Below, piece after piece: positions 8,396-16,923 of a DNA stretch of 30,136 nt. The position numbers and the translations under genes are program-made. The number at the start of each line of letters is the position of its first letter. Within the stretch, counting starts at the first letter, position 1. The notes below the pieces were generated by a model. The model had not been told where the DNA came from, ran no database searches, and saw nothing but the letters and a program-made list of their open reading frames with translations. This stretch comes from DUAG01 sp046756865. Its GTDB lineage: Bacteria > Nitrospirota > Nitrospiria > SBBL01 > JAADHI01. Location: NCBI GenBank assembly GCA_046756865.1, contig JBHHXE010000009.1:1-30136 (forward strand), given 5' to 3'.

Positions 8396-9713
8396 GCCCT
8401 TGCAAGGAATTTCTGACCTGCAAGAAACCCGGAGTGTTGTTTAATTCCGATTGCAACCAGATTCTCTCCAATGGAAGTTCGTAACGTAAAAGACCGTCGA
8501 GAAAGCTTAGAGGAACCGGCTTTCTGGACCTGGGAATCAGAAGATAGAAATCAAATTTCGATTGGTTCAATTCAAGGAAGTCGAGCGAAGTTTCGGACAA
8601 GCCTTTCAGAGGGTTAACAAGGATATAGTGAGGAACCGCAATGCCGAATTGTATCTCGGGCCGAACCGATTTGACCTCGGATTGAAGGTCTCTCAATAAA
8701 CGGTTAATATAGCGGCTTCGCCACCCAACCCAGTGCCAGAATTGCTCCCCGGAGGGAGGGGTTTCTTTAATATCGGAAATTTGAGCCGGATCTCCGATCA
8801 TTCGGAAGGGGACAGGCCGTTCCAGAAATAAATCCTGATACCGATCAAGAGCATGTGGGGTCCATCCCTCATCAATCCCATAGGAAATATCTCCAACATA
8901 GATCCCATCAACAGGGTACTTTGCAAGGCGACGGTAAAGCTGAAAGAGCACTCTGGAAACGTCCTCGTTAAAAATATCGAGCTTGTTTGTTGGGCGCAAA
9001 CTCCTTTCTTCTCTTTCGTAGCGCAAGTCACGCCATCGGGGCCTCCTGTCACTCAAGGCAGGGATTTCACGGAGGGGTAATTTTGCAAGGACACGAAGAC
9101 CGGACAAATGTGCCATCTCAACCCAATCTAAAAGAGAGCCATTTTCTCTCAAAAAACTTCCAGATAAAACAAACTGCCGTGAGGCCAGGCTGTATGTCAC
9201 CGGAAGGATAATCGTATTGATGCCCTTCTCTTTTAAAACTTTAACTTCATTTTCAAAGAATTCCGGCACGCCCGGATCTATATAGACCGCGACTGTTTTT
9301 GTGTGGAGCGGGTTAAGACGAAATAATAAATTTCGAGCCATTTCTTCATGTGGGCTGTCCGTGTAATTCTCCAAAAAAGATTGTAGCTCTCGAAGCGCTA
9401 AAGTCTTCTCTCTCACACCGAGATAAGAATTAACCAGAAACCACTGGGCTTCTTCCAGTATCGCTTCCCCAGGATAGGTTTCAATGACATCCTGCAAAAT
9501 CGGAATCGCGTCCTCATACCTCCCCGCTCGATAAGCATCGATTCCCCGGAGCAAGTCATCCCATCCCCGATCATCAAATCGGCTGATCGAACGGATACAT
9601 CCGCTTAACACCAACAGAAATACAAGGAAGATAGGAAGCCGTCTGAAGAAAAAAGACCGAGGGAAGCATCCGGGTGTAAAAGGACGGGAGTTGCACCTGG
9701 GATGTGTGTTCAT
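8382..9713 (-). CDS. Lipoprotein with TPR region and PgaB-like glycoside hydrolase domain
   Basis: A 443-residue predicted lipoprotein. A basic N-terminus is followed by a hydrophobic stretch (27-37) and lipobox LSGC with the acylated cysteine at 39. Residues about 48-130 look like TPR repeats (AYRAGRYEDAIPILQDVIE and similar). From about 138 the sequence resembles the C-terminal TIM-barrel domain of PgaB-type poly-N-acetylglucosamine processing proteins: TVAVYIDPGVPEFF, GINTIILPV and VDGIYVGDISYG carry Asp residues at likely active-site positions. The polysaccharide deacetylase domain of PgaB is absent. The ATG overlaps the stop of the upstream oxidoreductase by 4 nt, implying translational coupling. 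An envelope polysaccharide role is inferred; the substrate is unknown. Confidence 0.75.
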   Translation of the reverse strand: MNTHPRCNSRPFTPGCFPRSFFFRRLPIFLVFLLVLSGCIRSISRFDDRGWDDLLRGIDAYRAGRYEDAIPILQDVIETYPGEAILEEAQWFLVNSYLGVREKTLALRELQSFLENYTDSPHEEMARNLLFRLNPLHTKTVAVYIDPGVPEFFENEVKVLKEKGINTIILPVTYSLASRQFVLSGSFLRENGSLLDWVEMAHLSGLRVLAKLPLREIPALSDRRPRWRDLRYEREERSLRPTNKLDIFNEDVSRVLFQLYRRLAKYPVDGIYVGDISYGIDEGWTPHALDRYQDLFLERPVPFRMIGDPAQISDIKETPPSGEQFWHWVGWRSRYINRLLRDLQSEVKSVRPEIQFGIAVPHYILVNPLKGLSETSLDFLELNQSKFDFYLLIPRSRKPVPLSFLDGLLRYELPLERIWLQSELNNTPGFLQVRNSLQGLVVR

Positions 9714-11191
9714 TTTGATTTCCCGATCAAATCTGCCAGGCTCTTGGCAGCCAGGAAGGAGGCCCCTCCTCCAATGGCATCGGAAAAATCAGAAGAGAGG
9801 AGAAAGAGATTCTTGCCTCCTCTGGGCTGCAGGTAGCTTAGGACACCACTTGATATCGGCTTGGCCTTTTCTCTTATCCGTTGCTCAAGCTCCGAAGGGA
9901 GGGGCCCGGATTTCCCTAAGCCACATGACATCTGAAATGCAGGCTCCCCAACCTCATTAATCAGACCTTTTGAAAAGGGAATCAACCAGTGAAGACGATC
10001 AAGAACCCTCCCCTTCAAATCATTTGAACGGTCTGGATCGATGTTTGTTCCAGGCTTCGAAATCGCGGTCACGGAAAGTCCCCGGAAACCTGCGGGAAAA
10101 CCTTTTACCTCTTGGGGTAGACTAAGCCTGACGATCAAGACATTTAAAAAACCCTTTGGAGGGACCTTCCCCCAGGTCATAATCAGGGTTTCCTTCATCG
10201 GGGAAGGAATGATCTCCTCCCGGATATGATAATAACAATAAAGTGCTGTGTCGTTTTCACATTTTGAGAGGATAAATTGTTTTCCTTTCAGGAGAGATCC
10301 ATCATCAAATCTCAGCCCTTCGACAAACCTTTTCCCCATCATCTCAATATCCGTTACCTTTTTACCTTGCAGGATCTGCCCTCCCCATTTTTCAATCAGG
10401 TTACGGAGAAAATAGATCAAAGTTCGACATCCCCCAATAACCCGGACGCCTCCCCTCTGAAGTCCTGAGATAAGGACAATAAGCTCGTAAGCAGATATCT
10501 CCGACAAATGTTTTCTATATGCAAAAAGGGCAAGAAGATCGAGATATTCAAGAAAGGACTTGTCAAAGGGGTAGGGCTTTAAAAAATAAAGAGCCGGCTT
10601 CCTTTGGTGACGGCCAAGCGCGTTGATAAAATCGCGCTTTTGGCCCCACTCATTCAAGCGGTCGCCGACCCCCAGAAGTTCCAATTGGGAAAAGCGGCCA
10701 AGGAAAGGATAAAATAGACGGTCAATATGGGCAACTTCTTCCAGGCAGGATTTGATATCCTGAATCTGTTTCCCAAATTCTCTTTTGAGCTCATCACCAT
10801 AATCTTCTTTTTGGGTATAAACATTCAGGCGGTGGGAAGGCAGTATGACCTGTAAAGCCGGATTACATTTATGGTAAATGAGACCGTTTTTTCTTAAATT
10901 CGGGATTGGAAGGCCTAATTCAGAAAAAAAACCCTCCATGGCTCCGCCCTCTTCAAAACCGAAGTATAGACAGGGACCCAACGTATAGTAGAAAGCAGCG
11001 TCAGGGACAGTCGCCTCCATCAAGTCTGTCGTATCCAGGAAACAAACAGAACGGCCCTTTTTTGATAAAAAGGCCGCGGTGGCAAGTGAAACCAGCGTGC
11101 TCCCGATGAAAACGGCATCGTAGTGTTTATTGTGTATCAACCTGGAGCGGGCGGTAGATGACCGCCCATGCCGGACCTCACCTTTAGACAT
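9710..11191 (-). CDS. CrtI-like FAD-dependent oxidoreductase (phytoene desaturase superfamily)
   Basis: A 493-residue flavoprotein-like protein with the overall plan of phytoene desaturase/CrtI-type amine oxidoreductases. The N-terminal beta-alpha-beta unit (HYDAVFIGSTLVSLATAAFL, residues 23-42, ending at D53) lies where the dinucleotide-binding fold belongs, but the GxGxxG signature reads G-S-T-L-V-S, so only the first Gly remains. GGVRVIGGCRTLIYFL matches the middle signature (GGmxxlxxxL), and near the C-terminus an AIGGGASFLAAKSLADLIG segment corresponds to the second FAD-contact motif. The ATG at 11191 is chosen because GGAAGGA lies 10 nt upstream and it clears the ndk gene; a frame extension to 11305 would overlap ndk. 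The substrate is unknown and no carotenoid genes are nearby. Confidence 0.75.
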   Translation of the reverse strand: MSKGEVRHGRSSTARSRLIHNKHYDAVFIGSTLVSLATAAFLSKKGRSVCFLDTTDLMEATVPDAAFYYTLGPCLYFGFEEGGAMEGFFSELGLPIPNLRKNGLIYHKCNPALQVILPSHRLNVYTQKEDYGDELKREFGKQIQDIKSCLEEVAHIDRLFYPFLGRFSQLELLGVGDRLNEWGQKRDFINALGRHQRKPALYFLKPYPFDKSFLEYLDLLALFAYRKHLSEISAYELIVLISGLQRGGVRVIGGCRTLIYFLRNLIEKWGGQILQGKKVTDIEMMGKRFVEGLRFDDGSLLKGKQFILSKCENDTALYCYYHIREEIIPSPMKETLIMTWGKVPPKGFLNVLIVRLSLPQEVKGFPAGFRGLSVTAISKPGTNIDPDRSNDLKGRVLDRLHWLIPFSKGLINEVGEPAFQMSCGLGKSGPLPSELEQRIREKAKPISSGVLSYLQPRGGKNLFLLSSDFSDAIGGGASFLAAKSLADLIGKSK

Positions 11192-11231
11192 GGTACTTTT
11201 GTCCTTCCAGATAAACTTATCGCGAATATGC

Positions 11232-11651
11232 TTATCTATTGAGAGATAACTGACTGAAGAAATACGGGATCTCGAAGTCGGCAGATTCCTTTGAATCGGA
11301 TCCATGAACTATATTTTCTTCGATGCTCCCGGCAAAATCAGCACGGATACTTCCCGCTTCCGCCTCCTCCGGATTGGTCGCGCCCATCAGAGAACGATTT
11401 TTTAAAATAGCCCCCTCCCCCTCCAAAACAAGGGCAACAAGGGGCCCCGAAGACATAAAGGTCACCAGGCTTCCGAAAAACCCTCTCTCCCGGTGAACGG
11501 CATAAAAACCCTCCGCTTCTTTTTTCGTCAGGGTCCTCATTTGTATCGCAATGACCTTGAGGTCGGCCGCCTCAAATCTCCGAATAACTTCACCAATCAC
11601 ATTTTTTGAAACGCCATCCGGCTTGATCATTGAAAGTGTTCGCTCAATCAT
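11232..11651 (-). CDS. ndk: Nucleoside diphosphate kinase
   Basis: Transfers the gamma-phosphate of ATP to nucleoside diphosphates through a phosphohistidine. The 139-residue length is normal. It starts with the canonical ERTLSMIKPDGV (K10) and carries the active-site histidine H116 in NIVHGSDS; the Y/F, R and N contacts (RERGFFG, ATNPEEA) are present. A GAGGAAAA ribosome site precedes the ATG. It sits 27 nt after tyrS and 40 nt before the oxidoreductase. Confidence 0.97.
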   Translation of the reverse strand: MIERTLSMIKPDGVSKNVIGEVIRRFEAADLKVIAIQMRTLTKKEAEGFYAVHRERGFFGSLVTFMSSGPLVALVLEGEGAILKNRSLMGATNPEEAEAGSIRADFAGSIEENIVHGSDSKESADFEIPYFFSQLSLNR

Positions 11652-11678
11652 TTTTCCTCCTCAATCTCCAGATTTATA

Positions 11679-12878
11679 TTATCCTTTCAGGGTATATCGA
11701 ATCTTCTTCCCGACTTTCAAATCAAATCGTTCTCCCTTGACGGGAAAAATCTCATAATTTGGATCGCTTATTTTCTTTCCATCAAGCTCTACCGCTCCTT
11801 GTTGAACAAGCCGCCGAGCTTCCCCCTTGCTCTTTGTCCAGGCCTGTTCGTACAGCAAGTCTATCAACCGTTTTGGCGCCAATGACAGCTTCAATTCCAA
11901 GGCTTGACCACCGGGGGCTTTCCTGCCGACGGTGACATCAAACTGATCCTTCGCCTTGCGCGCATCCTCAGGCCCATGGAAGCGTTCGACAAGGAGCGCC
12001 GCCAGATTCAGCTTTGCTTTCATCGGATGAAGTTGCTGCACTTTATCAAAAGAAATATCCGTTAACAGTTCATAGAACCGCTGCATTAACTCATCTGAAA
12101 CCGACATAATTTTCCCAAACATATCAGACGGTTTGCTTTCCAGTGCGATTTCATTTCCAAAGCTCTTGCTCATTTTCCGAACGCCATCTGTTCCCTCAAG
12201 AAGCGGCATGGTCAAAACGACCTGCTGTACCTGCCCATCCAATTTTTGCAAAGCGCGCCCCACCAACAGGTTAAACTTTTGATCCGTCCCCCCGAGTTCC
12301 ACATCGGCCTTTAAAACCACAGAATCGTAACCTTGAATCAGGGGATAGAGAAACTCATGAATGCCGATGGGATATTTGGCATTAAACCTCTTTTGAAAAT
12401 CGTCCCGCTCAATAATACGGGCCACTGTATACTTTGAAGCCAGATCGATCAGGTCACCAGCTGACATTTTCCCCATCCATTCGCTGTTAAAACGAATCGT
12501 CGTTTCGTCCGGATTAAGGATTTTAAATATTTGTGTTTTGTAGGTCTCCGCATTTTTAAGTACTTGCTCACGGCTAAGGGGAATGCGCATCTGAGATCTT
12601 CCGCTCGGATCACCGATCATTCCGGTAAAATCACCGATCAGGAAAATCACTTCATGCCCCAAATCCTGGAATTGTTTCATCTTCTGAAACAAAACCGTAT
12701 GCCCAAGGTGGAGGTAAGGGGAAGTCGGATCTACCCCCAGTTTTATTCGAAGCGGTTTGTTCTCATCAATTGACTTTTTGAGCCTGTCATAGAGGTCATT
12801 CTCTTGAATAACGTCTACCGACCCGCTGCACAACAAGTCTGCCTGCGCTCGGGCCTCATCCGATGATTTTTTTTTCAT
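11679..12878 (-). CDS. tyrS: Tyrosyl-tRNA synthetase
   Basis: Charges tRNA-Tyr with tyrosine; cytoplasmic class I enzyme of 399 residues. The HIGH motif is HLGH (57-60) within DPTSPYLHLGHT, and KMSKS is at 235-239, giving the pattern of the TyrZ-like bacterial subtype. The C-terminal S4 RNA-binding domain (about 337-395; SKGEARRLVQQGAVELDGKK) is complete. GGAGG lies 4 nt before the ATG, inside the end of comEA, and the two genes overlap by 4 nt. Confidence 0.97.
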   Translation of the reverse strand: MKKKSSDEARAQADLLCSGSVDVIQENDLYDRLKKSIDENKPLRIKLGVDPTSPYLHLGHTVLFQKMKQFQDLGHEVIFLIGDFTGMIGDPSGRSQMRIPLSREQVLKNAETYKTQIFKILNPDETTIRFNSEWMGKMSAGDLIDLASKYTVARIIERDDFQKRFNAKYPIGIHEFLYPLIQGYDSVVLKADVELGGTDQKFNLLVGRALQKLDGQVQQVVLTMPLLEGTDGVRKMSKSFGNEIALESKPSDMFGKIMSVSDELMQRFYELLTDISFDKVQQLHPMKAKLNLAALLVERFHGPEDARKAKDQFDVTVGRKAPGGQALELKLSLAPKRLIDLLYEQAWTKSKGEARRLVQQGAVELDGKKISDPNYEIFPVKGERFDLKVGKKIRYTLKG

Positions 12879-13321
12879 TTTGCCTCCGAATCAAAAAGGA
12901 GATAAGGCTTTATCTTTTCCAAGCGCTTCGGCCCGATGCCCTTGACCCGAAGAAGATCAGCAGCCCGAAGAAACCTTCCCTTTCGCAGCCTGTCCTTTAT
13001 GATGGCGCCCGCCAATTTCGGCCCTATACCCGGAAGGGATTCAAGCTCTTTTTGAGAGGCAATATTTACATCTATTGTTCTGGCAGTCTCACCCTTTTTA
13101 CTTGTAGTGGGTACGGATTGGGCCGAGACGGTTCTAAGGGAATTTCCGGATGCCTGCAACAAGAATTTCGGCGCCTGTCCTTCAGCCCAAAACCTGAAAT
13201 TGAAAACAAAGGTCAAAACGATGAAGAATATTATGATTTTAAGAAGGGATGGTTCATTGAAAATAAAGCGGAAAGTACGGACGAACTTTTTAATGTTCCT
13301 CCTTCTGGAGAAAAGACGCAT
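12875..13321 (-). CDS. ComEA-like helix-hairpin-helix DNA-binding protein, membrane anchored
   Basis: A 148-residue protein with a basic cytoplasmic N-terminus, one membrane segment (about 25-42) and a C-terminal double helix-hairpin-helix domain: LPGIGPKLAGAII (96-108) and VKGIGPKRLEKI (126-137), preceded by the usual IDVNIASQKELE. ComEA proteins bind incoming DNA outside the inner membrane during transformation, but short ComEA-like proteins are widespread and may do other jobs. No comEC or pilus gene is here. The ATG at 13321 overlaps gcvH by 32 nt and has only a weak GGGG site. A stronger AAGGAGG at 13304-13298 lies inside the frame but is followed by no usual start codon. Confidence 0.8.
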   Translation of the reverse strand: MRLFSRRRNIKKFVRTFRFIFNEPSLLKIIIFFIVLTFVFNFRFWAEGQAPKFLLQASGNSLRTVSAQSVPTTSKKGETARTIDVNIASQKELESLPGIGPKLAGAIIKDRLRKGRFLRAADLLRVKGIGPKRLEKIKPYLLFDSEAK

Positions 13322-13676
13322 AATCCCCGGCCGTCATCAATTGTTTCAGTTCATCGGGTTGGCTCATCTCAATCTCTACAATCCAACCACCGTGGTAGGC
13401 ATCCTGATTAATCAACTCCGGTTTCTCTTGTAAGATCTCGTTGACCGCAACAATTTTCCCCCCGACAGGGGCGTACAAGGGAGAAGTTGTTTTGGTTGAC
13501 TCAATTTCAGTGATCTCGGCGCCGGCCTGTACGGTCTGTCCAGGCTCTGGAATTTCCAGGTAAACAATATCCCCAAGATTCTCCTGGGCAAAATCAGAGA
13601 TCCCGACGATGGCCTTTTTGCCGTCAACACGAACCCATTCGTGGTCTTTATGATAGCGAAGATCTTCTGGAATCAT
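13290..13676 (-). CDS. gcvH: Glycine cleavage system H protein (lipoyl carrier)
   Basis: A 128-residue lipoyl carrier protein that shuttles the aminomethyl group between the P and T proteins of glycine cleavage. It begins with the typical PEDLRYHKDHEWV and contains GDIVYLEIPEPGQTV. The lipoylated lysine is predicted at K62 in EIESTKTTSPLYAPV; most GcvH read ESVKA here. The C-terminus GWIVEIE...DELKQLM...Y fits the family. gcvT and gcvP are not in the window, so it may serve a remotely encoded complex or act as a lipoate carrier. A promoter lies upstream (13747-13718). Confidence 0.93.
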   Translation of the reverse strand: MIPEDLRYHKDHEWVRVDGKKAIVGISDFAQENLGDIVYLEIPEPGQTVQAGAEITEIESTKTTSPLYAPVGGKIVAVNEILQEKPELINQDAYHGGWIVEIEMSQPDELKQLMTAGDYASFLQKEEH

Positions 13677-13717
13677 TGGTTTTATCAGTCACCCTTTTTA
13701 CCGTAATTCGGAGATAT

Positions 13718-13747
13718 GATATAAACCAGAGGGGGACTCCTTGTCAA
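13718..13747 (-). promoter_or_regulatory. gcvH: Promoter for the gcvH operon, -35 inside an inverted repeat
   Basis: On the minus strand a perfect TTGACA (13747-13742) is followed after 18 nt by TATATC (13723-13718). The -35 box lies in the middle of a nested inverted repeat: AGGGGG/CCCCCT (13730-13735 with 13756-13761) enclosing TCCTT/AAGGA (13738-13742 with 13746-13750). The arrangement suggests an operator, or else the terminator of fbp. Confidence 0.55.
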
Positions 13748-13849
13748 GGACTTTACCCCCTGAAACACATAATCATACCTTTCGGGACCATCGAGAGGAA
13801 GGAAAACGCTTTCCATACTTTTCAGTGGCCTGCATATCCGGGAAAAAGG

Positions 13850-14839
13850 TTAAGGCCTGCGATACGCCCTCAAGCGAATCCCAGCCTTTTCGACATCCTT
13901 TTTGCTCCCAATAACCAGCGGAACTTTTTGATGAAGTGCTTCCGGAACAACATCCAGAATAGGATCACGCCCTGTTGTTGCACTTCCCCCGGCCTGCTCG
14001 ACAATATAAGCAAGAGGAGACGCCTCGTATAAGAGCCGGAGTTTCCCCTTCGGATCCTGGCTGTTCCCCGGATAGAGGAAAATCCCCCCCTTCAACAGAT
14101 TTCGATGAAAATCGGCCACGAGCGAACCCACATAACGAGCGGTTTTACCCTCCTTTCTGGCTTCATCAACATATTCCTTGATGCCCTCATCCCAACGCGA
14201 GGCATAGGCTTCATTGATGCTGTACACCCCACCTTCTTCCGGAATGCGTATGTTTTCATGAGAAAGGAGAAACTCCCCGATACCAGGATCAAGCGTGAAC
14301 CCATGTACACCAAAGCCGGTTGTATAGATCAACATGGTACTCGAACCGTACAGGATGTAACCGGCACAGACCTGCAGGCGGCCCGGTTGCAGGAAATCTT
14401 CCATCGTTGCCTGCGCTTCATCGCCCTTGCGTCGATAAATAGAGAAAATAGACCCAATGCTGATATTTACGTCGATATTTGACGATCCGTCCAGGGGGTC
14501 CATCAGAAGGACATATTTCCCTTTTGGGGCGTACCCGGAGATCTGGTGCGGGTCTTTCATCTCTTCTGAGACAATCGCGATAAGCTGCCCTGATGGACTC
14601 AAGGCCTTGATGAAGGTATCATTGGCGAAAAGATCCAGTTTTTGGACCTGCTCTCCATGAACATTCCTACCACCCTGATACCCGATGATATCGTTCAAGC
14701 CTGCCTTTTTGACCTTCTGAGAGATGACTTTTGCAGCAGTGGCAATATCAGCCAGCAGTCCCGTAAATTCTCCAGTAGCATCCTTGAACTTCCATTGCTT
14801 TTCGATTAAAAATTGCGTAAGCGTAGAACCCAACTCCAT
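13850..14839 (-). CDS. fbp: Fructose-1,6-bisphosphatase, class I
   Basis: Hydrolyses fructose 1,6-bisphosphate to fructose 6-phosphate in gluconeogenesis or the Calvin cycle. It has 329 residues, as expected for class I. Metal and active-site motifs are VSEEM (90-94) and DPLDGSSN (114-121); the substrate loop GKLRLLYEASPLAYIVEQAGG is intact. The ATG at 14839 is chosen because GGAGG lies 7 nt upstream; a TTG at 14866 in frame lacks a site. It follows thrB by 51 nt and probably shares its transcript. Confidence 0.96.
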   Translation of the reverse strand: MELGSTLTQFLIEKQWKFKDATGEFTGLLADIATAAKVISQKVKKAGLNDIIGYQGGRNVHGEQVQKLDLFANDTFIKALSPSGQLIAIVSEEMKDPHQISGYAPKGKYVLLMDPLDGSSNIDVNISIGSIFSIYRRKGDEAQATMEDFLQPGRLQVCAGYILYGSSTMLIYTTGFGVHGFTLDPGIGEFLLSHENIRIPEEGGVYSINEAYASRWDEGIKEYVDEARKEGKTARYVGSLVADFHRNLLKGGIFLYPGNSQDPKGKLRLLYEASPLAYIVEQAGGSATTGRDPILDVVPEALHQKVPLVIGSKKDVEKAGIRLRAYRRP

Positions 14840-14890
14840 CAAAGCCCCTCCAGTTTTCTGATACAACTCTTCCTGTGATGGAAAATCATC

Positions 14891-15817
14891 TTAGTCTTCC
14901 AGAATACGCGCACCCTGCTGATCCATTTTTGTGACACGGAATCCGGCGACCACATGATGCCGTTCAAAGGCTTCGGCCATCGCCTCCCCAATCTTCTCCC
15001 CCTTTTCTTTCGTGTCGGTCACGGCAAATATTGTTGCCCCGGCGCCTGAAATAGAACAACCCAGGGCTCCCGAAGAGAGCGCGGCTTTTTTTACATCAAC
15101 AAAACCTTTTATCAGCGGGCCGCGTGAAGGTTCCGCCACATGGTCTTCAATGGATCGGCCAAAGCGCTCAAGATCATTCTTTGCGACAGCCCAAGAGATC
15201 ATTGCCGCATGGGCCATATTGGCAATAAACTGCTTCATCTCGATGGAAGAAGGGAGTGCACGCCGGGCATCTCTCGTTAACAGGGCAAAATCAGGGGTGA
15301 TGATAACAAGGACAGCCTGATGGATATATCCAAGGGAAACCACTTCCTGAGTAAAGGGATTGTTCCAGGTCACCCCGCCCATCATGGATGGACCGATATT
15401 ATCAAGGAAAAGACCGCTGCTGACCCTTGATTCTGCAACTGCGGCAAGCGGGATAAGCGCCTCCCTGCTTAAGGGATCACCAAGGAGGGCATTGACGGCG
15501 ACAGCCGCCGCCACCGCGCTTGCCGCGCTACTCCCGAGGCCAGTTCCAGGAATATCCTTGTGAAGGGTCAAGCTCACCCCCCCTGAGGCATTAAGATGAT
15601 CCAGGACAGCCTGAGCCGCGATTCCTGCTGTATTTTCCTCTGCCCGCGTCGAAAGCCGCCCCTGATCTCCTGTGATTCCGGTAATCAACACGCCTCTCTC
15701 GGACCGCCTCGTCATCGAAACCCGATCCCCAATACCCAAAACCGCCATCCCCAGCACATCAAATCCGGGACCGATATTGCCGACAGAACCTGGAGCAAAA
15801 ATGCTGATCGTTCTCAT
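14891..15817 (-). CDS. thrB: Homoserine kinase
   Basis: Phosphorylates homoserine on the way to threonine. A 308-residue GHMP-superfamily kinase, normal for ThrB. It starts FAPGSVGNIGPGFDVLG, has the ATP-binding loop PGTGLGSSAAS (90-100) and the C-terminal GALGCSISGAGATIFAV motif. Its ATG overlaps the stop of the upstream LOG-family gene by 4 nt. asd, the earlier step of the same pathway, is about 3 kb away; thrC and hom are not in the window. Other GHMP kinases are less likely given the ThrB-like N-terminus. Confidence 0.93.
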   Translation of the reverse strand: MRTISIFAPGSVGNIGPGFDVLGMAVLGIGDRVSMTRRSERGVLITGITGDQGRLSTRAEENTAGIAAQAVLDHLNASGGVSLTLHKDIPGTGLGSSAASAVAAAVAVNALLGDPLSREALIPLAAVAESRVSSGLFLDNIGPSMMGGVTWNNPFTQEVVSLGYIHQAVLVIITPDFALLTRDARRALPSSIEMKQFIANMAHAAMISWAVAKNDLERFGRSIEDHVAEPSRGPLIKGFVDVKKAALSSGALGCSISGAGATIFAVTDTKEKGEKIGEAMAEAFERHHVVAGFRVTKMDQQGARILED

Positions 15818-16851
15818 GAAGCAACCCGCTCCTTTACCGGAAATGTATTAATCACATCAATCATTTTCCGAAGCCGTCCAAAGCTTTTTCGATTAAAGCA
15901 AAAAACAATCCGAGGCATTCCGACCAGGTCGGGCTCATCCATCTCTTCCCGAAGTGCCTCGGTGCTGGTGATCTTTCCTTCGAGACAAATCCCCGAAAAA
16001 TGATCATTAAGATGATCAAGCATCTCTCTCTGGACAGGATGGTTTAATCGGACAACCATTCTGTCCCGGACAAACCTTATTGAGTGGTAATTATGGTAGA
16101 AGCTTACGATCTCATCAACGGCTGCGCCTATGTCATCCGTTACCTTAAAAAGATCCATGTCCTCTTCTGAGATCAACTCACGGGAGAGAAACGCATTTTC
16201 CAGGTATAACCGCCAGGACTCCCAATATCCCCCCCCGGGAACATCGATCAAAACCAGGGGCAAGGGGTCTGTCTTCCCTGTCTGCAAGAGGGTTAATGCC
16301 TCAAAGGCCTCATCATGGGTACCAAATCCACCCGGGAAGAGGGCAATGGCATTGGCCTCCTTCACGAAAAAAAGTTTCCGGGCAAAGAAATATTTGAAGG
16401 TCATCAGCTTCGGATCATTTTCAATAAATTCATTTGCGCCTTGCTCAAATGGGAGCATGATATTCACCCCAAAGCTGTTCCCCGGGCCTGCCCCATCCTG
16501 AGCCGCACGCATGATCCCTTCCCCGGCGCCGGTAATAACCATGAATCCTTTTGTCGCAATCTTTCTTGAAAATTCGGCTGCTTGCCCATAAATCGGTTCC
16601 GCCGGATTGCTTCGGGCCGACCCGAAGATACTGATTTTTTTTCTGTTCTGATAAGGGGAAAAGAGCTTGAATCCGTAACGGATCTCTTTCAATGCCTGAT
16701 GAATAATCTTGACATCTCCACGCGCAGAATGATCTGTAGATAAGCGAAGAACGGTTGAGATCATCTCAGAAATCAAATCTTCATGTTCGAGATTTCCACC
16801 ACTCAATTCGATCAATTTTCGAATCTGATCACCAACCACTTTATTATTCAT
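15814..16851 (-). CDS. LOG family protein (TIGR00730-type Rossmann fold)
   Basis: A 345-residue protein of the LOG/'lysine decarboxylase-like' superfamily, whose characterised members are nucleotide 5'-monophosphate phosphoribohydrolases. It shows SIFGSAR (75-81), GAGEGIM (109-115) and the signature PGGFGTHDE (173-181). It belongs to the long-form subgroup with an N-terminal helical extension (IRKLIELSGG) and a C-terminal region beyond the Rossmann core. The frame is open upstream to a TTG at 16935, but a near-consensus promoter overlaps that stretch, so the ATG at 16851 (GGAAG just upstream) is preferred. The physiological substrate is not known. It overlaps thrB by 4 nt. Confidence 0.82.
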   Translation of the reverse strand: MNNKVVGDQIRKLIELSGGNLEHEDLISEMISTVLRLSTDHSARGDVKIIHQALKEIRYGFKLFSPYQNRKKISIFGSARSNPAEPIYGQAAEFSRKIATKGFMVITGAGEGIMRAAQDGAGPGNSFGVNIMLPFEQGANEFIENDPKLMTFKYFFARKLFFVKEANAIALFPGGFGTHDEAFEALTLLQTGKTDPLPLVLIDVPGGGYWESWRLYLENAFLSRELISEEDMDLFKVTDDIGAAVDEIVSFYHNYHSIRFVRDRMVVRLNHPVQREMLDHLNDHFSGICLEGKITSTEALREEMDEPDLVGMPRIVFCFNRKSFGRLRKMIDVINTFPVKERVAS

Positions 16852-16894
16852 AGGCTTCCATACTGTCTTTCCGTTATTTTCCCTACAAACTTTC

Positions 16895-16923
16895 ATTATT
16901 TCGTAAAGGGGAGCATCTGTCAA
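16895..16923 (-). promoter_or_regulatory. sigma70-type promoter for the LOG-thrB-fbp operon
   Basis: TTGACA (16923-16918) is followed after exactly 17 nt by AATAAT (16900-16895, 5 of 6). The start is predicted near 16888, upstream of the ATG at 16851. The rest of the gap up to 17065 shows no clear terminator for pyk. Confidence 0.65.

Noticed and set aside
12863..13411. A 182-codon plus-strand frame opposite comEA and the 3' part of gcvH
   Set aside because: It is antisense to the helix-hairpin-helix and lipoyl-carrier genes, which have clear family motifs.
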